A stretch of DNA of 64,000 bases from an uncultured Dialister sp. (GCA_902462205.1 CABQAR010000003.1:62001-126000); one strand, 5' to 3'; shown: positions 34,712 to 43,600, counted from the stretch's first letter. Made by a program: numbers and translations. Notes: a model not told the origin generated them from the letters alone.

Positions 34712-35116
34712 ATGCTGAAACGTATACTTGTCGAAATATATATGGCAGCGGCCTTTGTACTGCTGTATAACCGGGGATTCACCGGTGAACGCCGGCATGA
34801 GATGTTGGGATTGACGGTATTTATTCTTGTCCTGTTCCATCTGGCGCTGAATTACCGCTGGTTCAGACGGATGGGAAGGAGTAGCCGTACCGTTACGAAT
34901 CTGTTTACGATAGTCACATTTTTTGGAACGATTTTGACGGGGATAGCGTCATCAGAACTGTTTGAAAGCGTCAATCGTTTGGATTCGGCACTGATTAGTG
35001 ATTTCAGAGAGCTGCATGCCTGTTTTGCTTATGCCGCTTTATGCGCGGTGGCGCTCCATGCTTTTCAGCATGGAAAAAGCATATACCAGCGGTTTCTATA
35101 TATCCTGAAAACATAA
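34712..35116 (+). CDS. DUF4405 membrane protein
   Basis: Four-helix membrane protein of 134 residues. LGLTVFILVLFHLALNYRWF and ELHACFAYAALCAVALHAFQHG carry the in-membrane His residues expected to bind b-type heme. It begins 16 bases after the lipoprotein gene. Together with the preceding flavodoxin it could pass electrons across the membrane. It is a minimal version of the longer DUF4405 protein at 20936. A terminator follows. Confidence 0.8.
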   Translation: MLKRILVEIYMAAAFVLLYNRGFTGERRHEMLGLTVFILVLFHLALNYRWFRRMGRSSRTVTNLFTIVTFFGTILTGIASSELFESVNRLDSALISDFRELHACFAYAALCAVALHAFQHGKSIYQRFLYILKT

Positions 35117-35162
35117 GCCCGGAGCGCGGTGAAATAAAAGTATAAGCCGTAGAAAAGGATAG

Positions 35163-35192
35163 AGCCTGTTTCTTTACGGAAGCAGGCTTTTT
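35163..35192 (+). terminator. intrinsic terminator after DUF4405 gene
   Basis: GCCTGTTTC and GGAAGCAGGC form a stem with a short loop, followed by TTTTT. Confidence 0.8.
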
Positions 35193-35342
35193 GCGTGGAG
35201 AAATATATTTTTCTTGGCGGATGGTGTATACTGATAGAAAAAGTTCAATATAATTAATTTTATTTTTATTACCGGGTAAAAATAATCCGGCGGATATAAA
35301 GAACTTATTTCTGAATGGTTTTATAAAGAAAGGAAATATATT

Positions 35343-36692
35343 ATGGAACAGACTTTTGACACAATCGTGATCGGATTCGGGAAAGCAGGCAAGACGCTGG
35401 CAGGGAAGCTGGCGAAGCAGGGGGAGAAGGTGGCCCTGATCGAGAAGGATGCCGGCATGTACGGCGGTACCTGTATCAATGTGGGATGCATACCGTCCAA
35501 GCGTTTGGTGACGGATTCCGCTCTGGCGCCGGTGCATGATTTCGAGAAGCAGAGCGCGTATTACAGCAATGCGATCCATGAGAAGAGGAAGCTGACAGCC
35601 GCCCTCCGCATGGCGAATTACAACAAGGTCGCCGGTACGGGGGCGAAGGTCATCAACGGCACGGCTTCGTTCGTGGATGAAAGGACGGTCGAGGTGGCGG
35701 ACAGCCACGGCACGGTGGAACGTTTTTCCGCGTCTAAGTTCGTCATCAATACGGGTTCCCGTCCCGTGGTTCCGGATATTCCCGGCATCGAAGGAAACAG
35801 CCGCGTGTTTGTTTCCGAAACGATGATGGATTGTGAAACGCTTCCTGAACGTCTGACGATTATCGGCGGAGGCTATATCGGGCTGGAGTTTGCCGCGATG
35901 TATGCCCGTTTCGGGAGCAAGGTGACCATTGTCCAGCATGGAGATGTATTCCTGCCGAAGGAAGATCCTGATGTGGCGGAAGCCATTCAATCCGTGCTGA
36001 AAACTTACGGCATCCAGGTCATCACGGAGGCCGCAACGGAAAAGATTGATAAGGGAACCATTTATTATAGGAAAGACGGAACGGTCCATACGCTGGAAGC
36101 CGATGCGATCCTGATCGCCGCAGGCAGGGCACCCAATACGGAATCCCTCCATGCGGAAAGGGCAGGCATCACGCTGACGAAACGGAATGCGATCGCGACG
36201 GATGAGCATCTGCGCACGTCTGTAAAAAATATCTGGGCTGCCGGCGATGTCTGCGGCAATCTGCAGTTCACCTATATTTCTCTCGACGACAGCCGCATCA
36301 TTCTGTCGGATATGCAGGGGGACGGAAGCCGTACGACGGAAAACCGCGGCGCGTTCTCGTATTCCGTATTCATCGAGCCGGCATTTTCCAGAGTGGGGCT
36401 GTCTGAAGCGGAAGCGGCGAAGAAGGGGCTGAATTACCGCGTGGTCAAGATGAATGTCGATGCGATACCGAAGGCGAAGGTCCTCCGCAAGACGGCAGGC
36501 CTCATGAAGGCGGTCATTGATAAGGACAGCGGAAAAATCCTCGGCGCGGCTCTTTTCTGCCCCGAGTCTTATGAAATCGTCAACATGGTCAAGCTGGCCA
36601 TTGATCACGGCATGGATTACACGGTGCTCCGTGATTTCATTTACACCCATCCGACTATTTCTGAAGGGCTGAATGATCTGTTCGCCTTATGA
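35343..36692 (+). CDS. rclA: RclA-type pyridine nucleotide-disulfide oxidoreductase
   Basis: FAD-dependent oxidoreductase of 449 residues, very close in motif order to RclA of enteric bacteria, a reactive-chlorine resistance enzyme reported to reduce copper(II) with NADH. Marks are IVIGFGKAGKTLAGKL, MYGGTCINVGCIPSK (redox-active CxxxxC), NTGSRPVVPDIPGI, GGGYIGLEFAAMYARFGSKV (NADH site), LQFTYISLDDSRII and the C-terminal THPTISEGLNDLF. The ISLDD and GKAGKT features separate RclA from lipoamide dehydrogenase and mercuric reductase. No rclR, rclB or rclC gene is beside it. It follows the flavodoxin/DUF4405 group but after a terminator, so it has its own transcription unit. Confidence 0.87.
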   Translation: MEQTFDTIVIGFGKAGKTLAGKLAKQGEKVALIEKDAGMYGGTCINVGCIPSKRLVTDSALAPVHDFEKQSAYYSNAIHEKRKLTAALRMANYNKVAGTGAKVINGTASFVDERTVEVADSHGTVERFSASKFVINTGSRPVVPDIPGIEGNSRVFVSETMMDCETLPERLTIIGGGYIGLEFAAMYARFGSKVTIVQHGDVFLPKEDPDVAEAIQSVLKTYGIQVITEAATEKIDKGTIYYRKDGTVHTLEADAILIAAGRAPNTESLHAERAGITLTKRNAIATDEHLRTSVKNIWAAGDVCGNLQFTYISLDDSRIILSDMQGDGSRTTENRGAFSYSVFIEPAFSRVGLSEAEAAKKGLNYRVVKMNVDAIPKAKVLRKTAGLMKAVIDKDSGKILGAALFCPESYEIVNMVKLAIDHGMDYTVLRDFIYTHPTISEGLNDLFAL

Positions 36693-36858
36693 TAAGCTCC
36701 GCGCGGCAGCGGTGAAATAGATTTGTTTTCCGTGGATATTTTACGGGTACAGGTAGTGGAACGAGGTTCCTGCCTGTACCTTTTTATTTTCCGATTTGAA
36801 AGCTGTACATAAAACTGTTAGTATATTTATTATTGCAATGAAGAAATGAGGGGATCGG

Positions 36859-37575
36859 ATGGATCAGGAACAGAAAGGCGTGGCGTGGAGGGCGTTTCAG
36901 GAAGCATTTCCTTACACGCTCCCTATTTTTGCAGGGTTCTGGTTTGTCGCCTTTTCTTATGGCATTTATATGAATTCGGCGGGATTCAATTTCCTGTATC
37001 CGACGATCATGTCCGCCTTCATTTTCGGCGGGTCTCTTGAATTTGTGACGGTGGCGATGCTTCTTTCCCCGTTCGCTCCGCTCCAGACGCTGATGGTGGC
37101 GGTCATGGTACAGGCGCGCCATCTGTTTTACGGGATTTCCATGCTGGAGAAATATGACGGCATGGGATGGAAGAAGCCGTTCCTGATGTACTGGCTGTGC
37201 GATGAAACGTTCGCGCTGAATTATACGGTGACGATTCCCAAGGATGTGGACCGGGGGTGGTTCATGCTCTGGGTGTCTGTGCTGAATTATTCGTACTGGG
37301 TGAGCGGCGCCGCCGTGGGTGGCATGCTGGGTTCGCTTGTGACGTTTGACACGAAGGGGCTCGGTTTCGTCATGACGGCCATGTTCACCGTCATTTTTTT
37401 GGAGCAGTTCCTCAAGGAAAAGAAGCACTACACCGCCTGTATCGGTTTCGCTGCCGCGGCGGCGTGCCTTCTGGTTTTCGGGGCGCAGTCGTTCATGCTT
37501 CCTGCCATGATTTCCATTCTTGCGGTGCTGACGGTTTTCAGAAAGCAGCTTGAGAAGGCAGGTGGTTTCTTATGA
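36859..37575 (+). CDS. azlC: AzlC family branched-chain amino acid exporter subunit
   Basis: Large subunit of the two-part AzlCD exporter (LIV-E family) of 238 residues with about seven helices. Typical features are the N-terminal AFPYTLPIFAGFWFVAFSYGI, GGSLEFVTVAMLL, QARHLFYGISML and LCDETFAL. The start ATG follows GAGGGGATCGG. Its last codons overlap azlD by four bases (ATGA), the usual arrangement. Exports branched-chain amino acids or their analogues. Confidence 0.92.
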   Translation: MDQEQKGVAWRAFQEAFPYTLPIFAGFWFVAFSYGIYMNSAGFNFLYPTIMSAFIFGGSLEFVTVAMLLSPFAPLQTLMVAVMVQARHLFYGISMLEKYDGMGWKKPFLMYWLCDETFALNYTVTIPKDVDRGWFMLWVSVLNYSYWVSGAAVGGMLGSLVTFDTKGLGFVMTAMFTVIFLEQFLKEKKHYTACIGFAAAAACLLVFGAQSFMLPAMISILAVLTVFRKQLEKAGGFL

Positions 37576-37910
37576 CGGAAATGCCTCTGTACCAGCAGGT
37601 CCTTACCATCTGTATCTGCGCTTTTGCCACGATGGGGACGAGGATGCTTCCCTTTTTCCTGTTCAAGCCGGGGCGGAATCTTCCTCCCTATGTGCAGTAT
37701 CTGGGGAAAGCGCTGCCTTCCGCCGTGTTCGCCCTGCTCATCGTGTACTGTCTGAAGGATGTGGAGCTGCTGGCAGGAAGCCATGGCGTGCCGGAAGCGG
37801 TTTCACTTCTTTTGACCGTGTGTGTCCACCTGTGGAAAAGGAACATGCTCCTCTCCATGGCGCTTGGCACGGTCTGTTACATGGCGCTTGTCCAGTTCGT
37901 TTTTTCATGA
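37572..37910 (+). CDS. azlD: AzlD family branched-chain amino acid exporter subunit
   Basis: Small subunit of the AzlCD exporter; 112 residues with four helices. RMLPFFLFK, LGKALPSAVFALLIVYCLKD and HLWKRNMLLSMALGTVCYMAL are family features. Its ATG lies inside the end of azlC, so the subunits are made together. A strong bidirectional terminator follows. Confidence 0.9.
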   Translation: MTEMPLYQQVLTICICAFATMGTRMLPFFLFKPGRNLPPYVQYLGKALPSAVFALLIVYCLKDVELLAGSHGVPEAVSLLLTVCVHLWKRNMLLSMALGTVCYMALVQFVFS

Positions 37911-37921
37911 AAAGGGCAAAT

Positions 37922-37970
37922 AAAAAATCTGTACAGATAGGAAATGATTTCCGACCGTACAGATTTTTTT
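37922..37970. terminator. bidirectional intrinsic terminator
   Basis: AAAATCTGTAC and GTACAGATTTT pair, with A- and T-runs on the outer sides. It lies between azlD and the convergent TonB-domain gene, serving both. Confidence 0.85.
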
Positions 37971-37985
37971 GTTGTGCAGGAACGA

Positions 37986-38684
37986 TTACAGTTGGACGGT
38001 AACGATCAGGTCCTGCGGGATATTTTCTCCGTCAGGGTTCGTTGCCGGCGTGAAGGTCCAGTCCTTGACGCAGTTTTCTGCGTATTTGGACAGAAGCCTG
38101 AAATCTTCCTTGGCTATCATGGTATTTTCCATGGCTTTCGGTTTTCCGTCCGGTGTTCCGTCCGCCTTTACATAGACGGAAACGCTGATGGCAGGATGGT
38201 TGTTCCGCTCCATGGCGGTTTCGGTTTCTTCCGGGGCTTCTTTCATTGGCTGTGACAGCGGGGCTGCAGGAGTGACGATCATCATGGAGGTGAAGCGGAT
38301 CGGCAGGGATACTTTCGCGCTCACTGCTTTGTCTCCGCGTCTGGCAGGGACGAAGGTCCAATCCCTGACGCAATCCATGGCGTATTCGTCCAGAATGATG
38401 GAGCCTGCGCTTTTTGTCACGACAGAGTCGGCAGGGGCTCCGTCTTCCGTGATCGTCATTTCAATGACCGTGGAGGAGGAGGCAGGCAGGGTTTCCATGG
38501 CGTCATGGACGGCTTTGCTCATGGGAGCCATTTTATTTGTCTTAAGCCGGGGCGGTATCTGCTGCGCTTCCGTGAGTGGCGCTCCGTCCTTGTCCAGATA
38601 ATAGCCTTCCTGCGGAAGGGCGGCGTCGGCAAAGCCGGAAGCCAGAGTAAGTGCGGATAGAAGGATGATTAATTTTTTATTCAT
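37986..38684 (-). CDS. secreted protein with two TonB C-terminal-like domains
   Basis: A 232-residue exported protein. It starts with a cleavable signal peptide (KKLIILLSALTLASGFADA, cleavage ~residue 21), not the long uncleaved anchor of TonB. Two TonB_C-like domains follow: residues ~62-130 (VIEMTITEDGAPADSVV ... MDCVRDWTFVPARRGDKAV) and ~160-232 (ISVSVYVKADGTPDG ... ENCVKDWTFTPATNPDGE). Each has one Cys before K/R-DWTF. There is no ExbB/ExbD gene and no proline-rich spacer. It may be a periplasmic partner of outer-membrane receptors or a scaffold protein. A good AGAGGTTATC site precedes the ATG. Confidence 0.8.
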   Translation of the reverse strand: MNKKLIILLSALTLASGFADAALPQEGYYLDKDGAPLTEAQQIPPRLKTNKMAPMSKAVHDAMETLPASSSTVIEMTITEDGAPADSVVTKSAGSIILDEYAMDCVRDWTFVPARRGDKAVSAKVSLPIRFTSMMIVTPAAPLSQPMKEAPEETETAMERNNHPAISVSVYVKADGTPDGKPKAMENTMIAKEDFRLLSKYAENCVKDWTFTPATNPDGENIPQDLIVTVQL

Positions 38685-38791
38685 GATAACCTCTTTTTTT
38701 AATAAAAATGATGTACCTATATTTTAATTCATTTAAGAAAAAAAGAACAGCTCCTTTATATTTAGAAGGAACTGTACAAAAAATGAAAACG

Positions 38792-39346
38792 TCAATCGAC
38801 GAGGAGGAGTCCGTAAACGGAAAGTTCCCTGACAGGGCCTGTAAGCATTTTGGCGGAGAATCCGTTGCCATTGGCGAGGGCGAATACGTCGATGCCGCAG
38901 GCTTCCGCGGAGGGTCTCGCTTCTTCGGGGTGGATGCATTTTTTCAGGTTGCAGGTTTCGCAGAGGCGGCAGCGGCCTGCTTTCAGAGCGAAGGCTTTAT
39001 AGAAATTCATCATCATGGCGGACCGTTCCAGTTTGATCAGCAGATGGAGCAAATCGTTGGACAGGTCGATGTCCACCTGCTGCCAGTTTTTATAGTTTTC
39101 CTCTGTGAAGGGGAGCGTGTACTGCACAAGGATGGAAACGGTGTATTCGGACAGAAATTTCTCCATGTATTCGAGATCCGGCGTATAAGGGGGACAGCAG
39201 AGGGAGTTGCCGTACTGCGGGCATCCGAACTGGCACTTCATTCTGGGCCAGGCGCCTCTTTTTATGGTTTCCACGGGAACAATCTTTGTGGCGGAAGCGC
39301 CCAGTTCCATGGCTTCTTTTTCCAGCTTTTCCAGAAGTTCGTTCAT
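38792..39346 (-). CDS. DUF2284 metal-binding protein
   Basis: Cytoplasmic protein of 184 residues with the Cys-rich pattern of DUF2284: CQFGCPQYGNSLCCPPYTPD in the first third and CRLCETCNLKKCIHPEEARPSAEACGIDVF in the last third. The eleven Cys residues in these blocks suggest one or two Fe-S clusters; members are described as predicted metal-binding proteins of unknown function. The ATG follows AAGGAGGCTGTC. It is a single gene, convergent to none, with the ileS leader starting 200 bases away on the other strand. Confidence 0.88.
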   Translation of the reverse strand: MNELLEKLEKEAMELGASATKIVPVETIKRGAWPRMKCQFGCPQYGNSLCCPPYTPDLEYMEKFLSEYTVSILVQYTLPFTEENYKNWQQVDIDLSNDLLHLLIKLERSAMMMNFYKAFALKAGRCRLCETCNLKKCIHPEEARPSAEACGIDVFALANGNGFSAKMLTGPVRELSVYGLLLVD

Positions 39347-39516
39347 GACAGCCTCCTTAAGAAATACTTAGTCATTTTTATTATAATTCTTCAAATCATT
39401 TAAATCCATCGGGAGGAAAGCGGTATGGGAGGAAGATAATCAGACGACAAATGAAATCGCGCTTCGTGTTGTTTTCCGACAGTTGGATTGTTTCCCCGGC
39501 CGCTTTTTCTTTCCCC
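39347..39516. other. intergenic region before ileS promoter
   Basis: About 170 bases between the divergent DUF2284 and ileS units. It holds the DUF2284 upstream region and no gene I can support. Short open frames here lack ribosome-binding sites. Confidence 0.45.
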
Positions 39517-39545
39517 TTGACTATATCCATGATTATCGGTACAAT
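39517..39545 (+). promoter_or_regulatory. sigma-A promoter of the ileS T-box transcript
   Basis: TTGACT and TACAAT are separated by exactly 17 bases, placing the start of transcription near 39552, just where the T-box structure begins. Confidence 0.82.
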
Positions 39546-39551
39546 ACAGTG

Positions 39552-39775
39552 TATGATAAAAGCTGTGATGAAGACGGTTCGTATGGCTTCCGGCATAGAG
39601 AGACTCCGGCTGGTGCGAGGAGGGGCGGATGGTACGGGCAGATCACTTCGGAGCTGCAGGGAGGAAATGCCCTGCCGGGGCATCGTTAACTGTGCCGAGT
39701 GGCCGTAGGGTCATGAGGGTGGTACCACGGGAATAACATTCTCGCCCCTTTCCGGGCGGGGATTTTTTTATTTAC
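39552..39775 (+). promoter_or_regulatory. T-box leader controlling ileS, isoleucine specifier
   Basis: Transcribed leader that senses uncharged tRNA-Ile. The T-box proper, AGGGTGGTACCACG, is at 39716-39729. The Stem I elements AGAGA (39599-39603) and GGCTGGTGCGAGG are in the expected order, and the likely specifier ATC (39642-39644) is followed by the usual purine and CTTCGGAGC. A terminator hairpin (about 39742-39765, then T7) can be replaced by an antiterminator using the T-box bases. High uncharged tRNA-Ile would thus raise isoleucyl-tRNA synthetase expression. The specifier assignment is by position and fits the downstream gene. Confidence 0.93.
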
Positions 39776-39807
39776 GGACAGAAATTGGTCCGACAGGAGG
39801 AAATGGA

Positions 39808-42663
39808 ATGGATTACAGTAAGACCCTGCGCCTGCCGCAGACAGAATTCCCCATGCGCGGAAATCTTCCGCAGAAGGAACCGCAGTTTGTGGAGTTCTGG
39901 CAGAACAATGATTTGTACAACAAAAGAATCGAAAAGAGGAAAAAGGACGGAGCCCCGAGCTTCGTGCTGCATGACGGGCCTCCTTACGCCAACGGAAAGA
40001 TCCATATCGGCCATGCCCTGAATAAGACTCTGAAGGATATCATTGTCCGCTACAAGCACATGGCAGGGTTTGAAGCCAATTACATTCCCGGCTGGGATAC
40101 CCACGGCCTTCCGATTGAGTACGCGGTTTTGAAGGATTCCGGCGAAGACAGGGCGAATATGACGGTGCTCGAGCTGCGCCGCAAATGTCTGGCTTACGCA
40201 AAGAAATGGATTGAGATCCAGAAGACAGACTTCATCCGCATGGGCGTCATCGGCGATTTTGAAAACCGCTATGTCACCTTCGATCCCCATCTGGAAGCCA
40301 AGGAAATCGAAGTCTTTGGCGAGATGGCGAACAAGGGCTACATTTATAAAGGAAAGAAAGCCGTTTACTGGTGCCCTCATTGCGAGACCGCGCTGGCAGA
40401 AGCGGAAATCGAATACAAGGACAGGAAATCTCCGTCCATTTACGTCAAGTTCCCTGCGCTGGATGTCAAGGGGCTCGGCCCGGACGGCGTAGATCCGTCC
40501 AAGCTGTTCGCCGTCATCTGGACCACCACGCCGTGGACGATTCCTGCAAACCAGTATATTTCCGTCAATCCGAAATTCACTTATGTCTGGGTGCATAACC
40601 TTGACGCCGATGAATATTATCTGATGAACAAGGAGCTCGCCCCGGCTGCGCTGGCGGACTGCAAGATTGAGCATTATGAATTCGCAGGACGGGAAATGCT
40701 CGGCGCTGAATGGGAGCTGGCGTCTTTCCGCCATCCCTGGTCGTTCTACAACCGCACGGTATACGTTCTGGAAGGCAACCATGTCACGCTCGATGCCGGC
40801 ACGGGCTGCGTCCATACCGCTCCGGGACACGGCGTCGATGACTTTGAAGTGTATAAGAAATATGAAAACGAAGGCAAGCTGAAGCAGGAAGTCATCTGCC
40901 CGGTGGACAACAAGGGCGTCATGACGGCAGAGGCCGGCGAATTCCTCGAAGGCAAGACGGTATGGGAAGCGGAAGGCCCGTCTATTTCCATGATTGCTAA
41001 GGAAGGAATGCTTTTGGGCAAGAAATCGCTCCACCACCAGTACGCCCATTGCTGGCGCTGCAAGAATCCCGTTATTTACCGCGCGACGGAGCAGTGGTTC
41101 GCTTCCATTAATGATTTCCGCGACAAGGCGCTGCAGGCGGTGGATGATACACGTTTCATCCCGTCCTGGGGCCATGACCGCCTGTACAACATGATCCGTG
41201 ACCGCCAGGACTGGTGTATTTCCCGCCAGCGTTCCTGGGGCGTGCCGATTCCAGCGTTCTATTGCGAGGATTGCGGCAAGTATGTGATTACGCCGGAAAC
41301 GATCGCAAAGGTGAAGGATATCGTGGAAAAGGAAGGCACGGACGCATGGTGGGCTCATTCCGCAGAGGAACTGCTGCCTGAAGGCTTCAAGTGCCCCCAT
41401 TGCGGCGGCACCCATTTCCGCAAGGAAACGGATATCATGGACGTATGGTTCGATTCCGGCTCCACATGGAACGGCGTTTTAAAGGATCCGCACAAGGTAT
41501 GGGCGGATGAAGGCGTCCAATATCCCTGCAACCTGTATCTGGAAGGCTCTGACCAGCACCGCGGCTGGTTCCACAGCTCCCTCCTCACCAGTGTGGCAGT
41601 CAACGGCCATGCGCCGTATAAGGCCGTCCTGACCCATGGCTTTACGATGGACGGAGAGGGCCGCAAAATGTCCAAGTCTGTCGGAAACGTAGTGGCTCCG
41701 CAGGATATCATCGACAAATACGGCGCCGACGTCATGCGTCTCTGGATTTCTTCCGTCGACTATCAGGGAGATGTCCGCCTGTCTGACAAGATCGTCAAAT
41801 CCATGAGCGACGTATACAGAAAAATCAGAAATACGTTCCGTTACCTGCTGGGCAACCTGTACGACTTCGATCCGAAGAAGGATGGCGTGGCTTATGGAGA
41901 TATGGAAGAGCTGGACCGCTGGGCGCTGCTCCGGCTGGAACAGGTCAAGCGCACGGTGCTCAAGGCTTATGATGATTATGAATTCCATGTGATGTACCAT
42001 GCGGTCCATAATTTCTGTACCGTCGATCTGTCCTCTATCTATCTGGATATCCTGAAAGACCGCCTGTATACGGAGAAAGATGATTCCAGACTGAGAAGGA
42101 GCGCACAGACCGCCATGTATGAGATCCTGACGTCCCTTGTCCGCCTTGTCGCTCCTGTTCTCTGCTTCACGGCGGAGGAAGTATGGCAGGCGCTCCCGAA
42201 TAAGGAAGAGAGGGAATGGTCTGTCCATATGACGGATATGCCGGCGGAAAACGATACGTATCTGGATAAGGCGCTGGATGAAAAATGGAAAAAGCGCCTT
42301 GCGCTCCGCAGCGTCGTGACGAAAGCGCTGGAAGAGGCCCGTCAGGCAAAATTCATCGGCCATCCGCTGGATGCGGAAGTGACGATCTATGCAGAAGGAG
42401 AAAATCTCCGGATTCTGAAAGATATGGAAAAGGAACTGGCGGATTTCTGCCTCGTTTCCCAGACGAAGATTGCGGAAGGGGCGGCGAATGCTCCTGAAAA
42501 CGCGGTTTCCTCCGAAGACGGCACGGTCAAGGTTTCCATCGCTGTCTGCACCCTTGAAAAGTGCGAACGCTGCTGGAAGCGCACGGCTGATGTAGGCTCG
42601 GATGAAAAACACGGCCACGTCTGCGCAAGGTGCGCCGGCGTCCTGACTGAAATGGGAGAGTAA
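39808..42663 (+). CDS. ileS: isoleucyl-tRNA synthetase
   Basis: Class I aminoacyl-tRNA synthetase of 951 residues. HDGPPYANGKIHIGHALNKT contains the HIGH signature (HIGH), and DGEGRKMSKSVGN contains KMSKS. The editing domain includes WTTTPWTIPANQYIS. The C-terminal zinc finger CERCWKRTADVG followed by CARCAG is intact, as in most bacterial IleRS. Start ATG 39808 follows AGGAGGAAATGGA. Charges tRNA-Ile and edits Val; expression is under the T-box just upstream. Confidence 0.98.
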   Translation: MDYSKTLRLPQTEFPMRGNLPQKEPQFVEFWQNNDLYNKRIEKRKKDGAPSFVLHDGPPYANGKIHIGHALNKTLKDIIVRYKHMAGFEANYIPGWDTHGLPIEYAVLKDSGEDRANMTVLELRRKCLAYAKKWIEIQKTDFIRMGVIGDFENRYVTFDPHLEAKEIEVFGEMANKGYIYKGKKAVYWCPHCETALAEAEIEYKDRKSPSIYVKFPALDVKGLGPDGVDPSKLFAVIWTTTPWTIPANQYISVNPKFTYVWVHNLDADEYYLMNKELAPAALADCKIEHYEFAGREMLGAEWELASFRHPWSFYNRTVYVLEGNHVTLDAGTGCVHTAPGHGVDDFEVYKKYENEGKLKQEVICPVDNKGVMTAEAGEFLEGKTVWEAEGPSISMIAKEGMLLGKKSLHHQYAHCWRCKNPVIYRATEQWFASINDFRDKALQAVDDTRFIPSWGHDRLYNMIRDRQDWCISRQRSWGVPIPAFYCEDCGKYVITPETIAKVKDIVEKEGTDAWWAHSAEELLPEGFKCPHCGGTHFRKETDIMDVWFDSGSTWNGVLKDPHKVWADEGVQYPCNLYLEGSDQHRGWFHSSLLTSVAVNGHAPYKAVLTHGFTMDGEGRKMSKSVGNVVAPQDIIDKYGADVMRLWISSVDYQGDVRLSDKIVKSMSDVYRKIRNTFRYLLGNLYDFDPKKDGVAYGDMEELDRWALLRLEQVKRTVLKAYDDYEFHVMYHAVHNFCTVDLSSIYLDILKDRLYTEKDDSRLRRSAQTAMYEILTSLVRLVAPVLCFTAEEVWQALPNKEEREWSVHMTDMPAENDTYLDKALDEKWKKRLALRSVVTKALEEARQAKFIGHPLDAEVTIYAEGENLRILKDMEKELADFCLVSQTKIAEGAANAPENAVSSEDGTVKVSIAVCTLEKCERCWKRTADVGSDEKHGHVCARCAGVLTEMGE

Positions 42664-42744
42664 GATTCCTTTGAAAAAGGAAATATCCGCGGAGGCAGGA
42701 AGCCATAACGGTTAGCCAATCATGAAATAACGATTTACATACAT

Positions 42745-42800
42745 AAAAATGACCTTTCATCAGGAAGCAGAAGTGCTTTCTTTTGAAAGGCCATTTTATT
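42745..42800. terminator. bidirectional intrinsic terminator
   Basis: AAAATGACCTTTCA and TGAAAGGCCATTTT pair with one mismatch, between ileS and the convergent TauE/SafE gene. Confidence 0.75.
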
Positions 42801-42835
42801 TTTATGGATGGACAGGCGTCTGAAAGGGCAGGCGC

Positions 42836-43600
42836 TTATCGCAGAAGGACGGTGATGCCAAGGGACAGGTTGATGAGGGCGATGAGCGGACGCATCCAGC
42901 GGTTCACTTTTTCTTTATCCATCCGGGACAAAAGGAAAGGTCCTGCAAAAGCGCCGGCCACCGTGCCTGAAAGCAGAAGCCGCACCAGATGCCAGTCGAT
43001 GTGGCCGATGCCCATGTGCATGCCGAACCCGATGACGGACATGAAGAAAATGACAAAGACGGAAGTGCCCACGGCGGCAAGCGGCGTACAGCCAAGAGCA
43101 AAAAGTCCGGCGGTGATGGGACCGCCTCCGGAGAGGCCGATGAGTCCTGACATGCCTCCGCCAAGCATGCCGTAGGCGAGGGCTTTCGCCTGATCCCTGC
43201 CGGTCAGTGCGGAAGACTCTTTTCTGATCCGTGTCGGCGGATAGATACAGCTCAAGCCCATCTGGAGGGCGAGGATGATTAAAATGGTGCCTGTCAGTTT
43301 CGTGTAGAGCCAGAGGGGAAGGAGTCCCGAGCAGAGAGAACCGGCGATAGTGCCGATAACGGCGCCTGCCATGAGATAAAAGGCGATGCGTACATGGACG
43401 TTTCCTGCCCGATAGTGGGAAAAGGAACCCATCAGCGTGGTGGGAATGGCGGTGGCGAGAGAAGTGGACGCGGCGATATCGGGAGCCACGCCGCAGAGGC
43501 CGGTGAGGACGCCGACATAAACGGCGCCGCCTCCTCCTCCGAGAGAAATAATCAAAAGCCCTGCCAGAAATCCGATGGCAGGAAGAATATAAATCAGCAA
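42836..43600 (-). CDS. TauE/SafE family sulfite/anion exporter
   Basis: Membrane permease of 254 residues with about eight helices in two repeats of the TauE/SafE family. The first helix GFLAGLLIISLGGGGGAVYVG and the repeat GGGMSGLIGLSGGGPITAGL are diagnostic. Members export sulfite, sulfoacetate or other small organic anions. The start is TTG 43600, with AAGGAG eight bases upstream. It lies 73 bases after the DUF6125 gene on the same strand and may share its transcript. Confidence 0.88.
   Translation of the reverse strand: MLIYILPAIGFLAGLLIISLGGGGGAVYVGVLTGLCGVAPDIAASTSLATAIPTTLMGSFSHYRAGNVHVRIAFYLMAGAVIGTIAGSLCSGLLPLWLYTKLTGTILIILALQMGLSCIYPPTRIRKESSALTGRDQAKALAYGMLGGGMSGLIGLSGGGPITAGLFALGCTPLAAVGTSVFVIFFMSVIGFGMHMGIGHIDWHLVRLLLSGTVAGAFAGPFLLSRMDKEKVNRWMRPLIALINLSLGITVLLR

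Noticed and set aside
35004..36650. 548-codon open frame on the minus strand opposite rclA
   Set aside because: It is the antisense of a high-confidence gene, with His/Arg-rich low-quality sequence and no ribosome-binding site. Codon bias of rclA explains it.
38708..39403. 231-codon plus-strand frame opposite the DUF2284 gene
   Set aside because: Antisense of a Cys-patterned family gene; Phe/Gly/His-rich composition typical of a shadow frame.
39772..42618. Long minus-strand open frames opposite ileS (547 and 379 codons)
   Set aside because: Antisense of a certain gene; sequence has no family features and frames shift along the gene.
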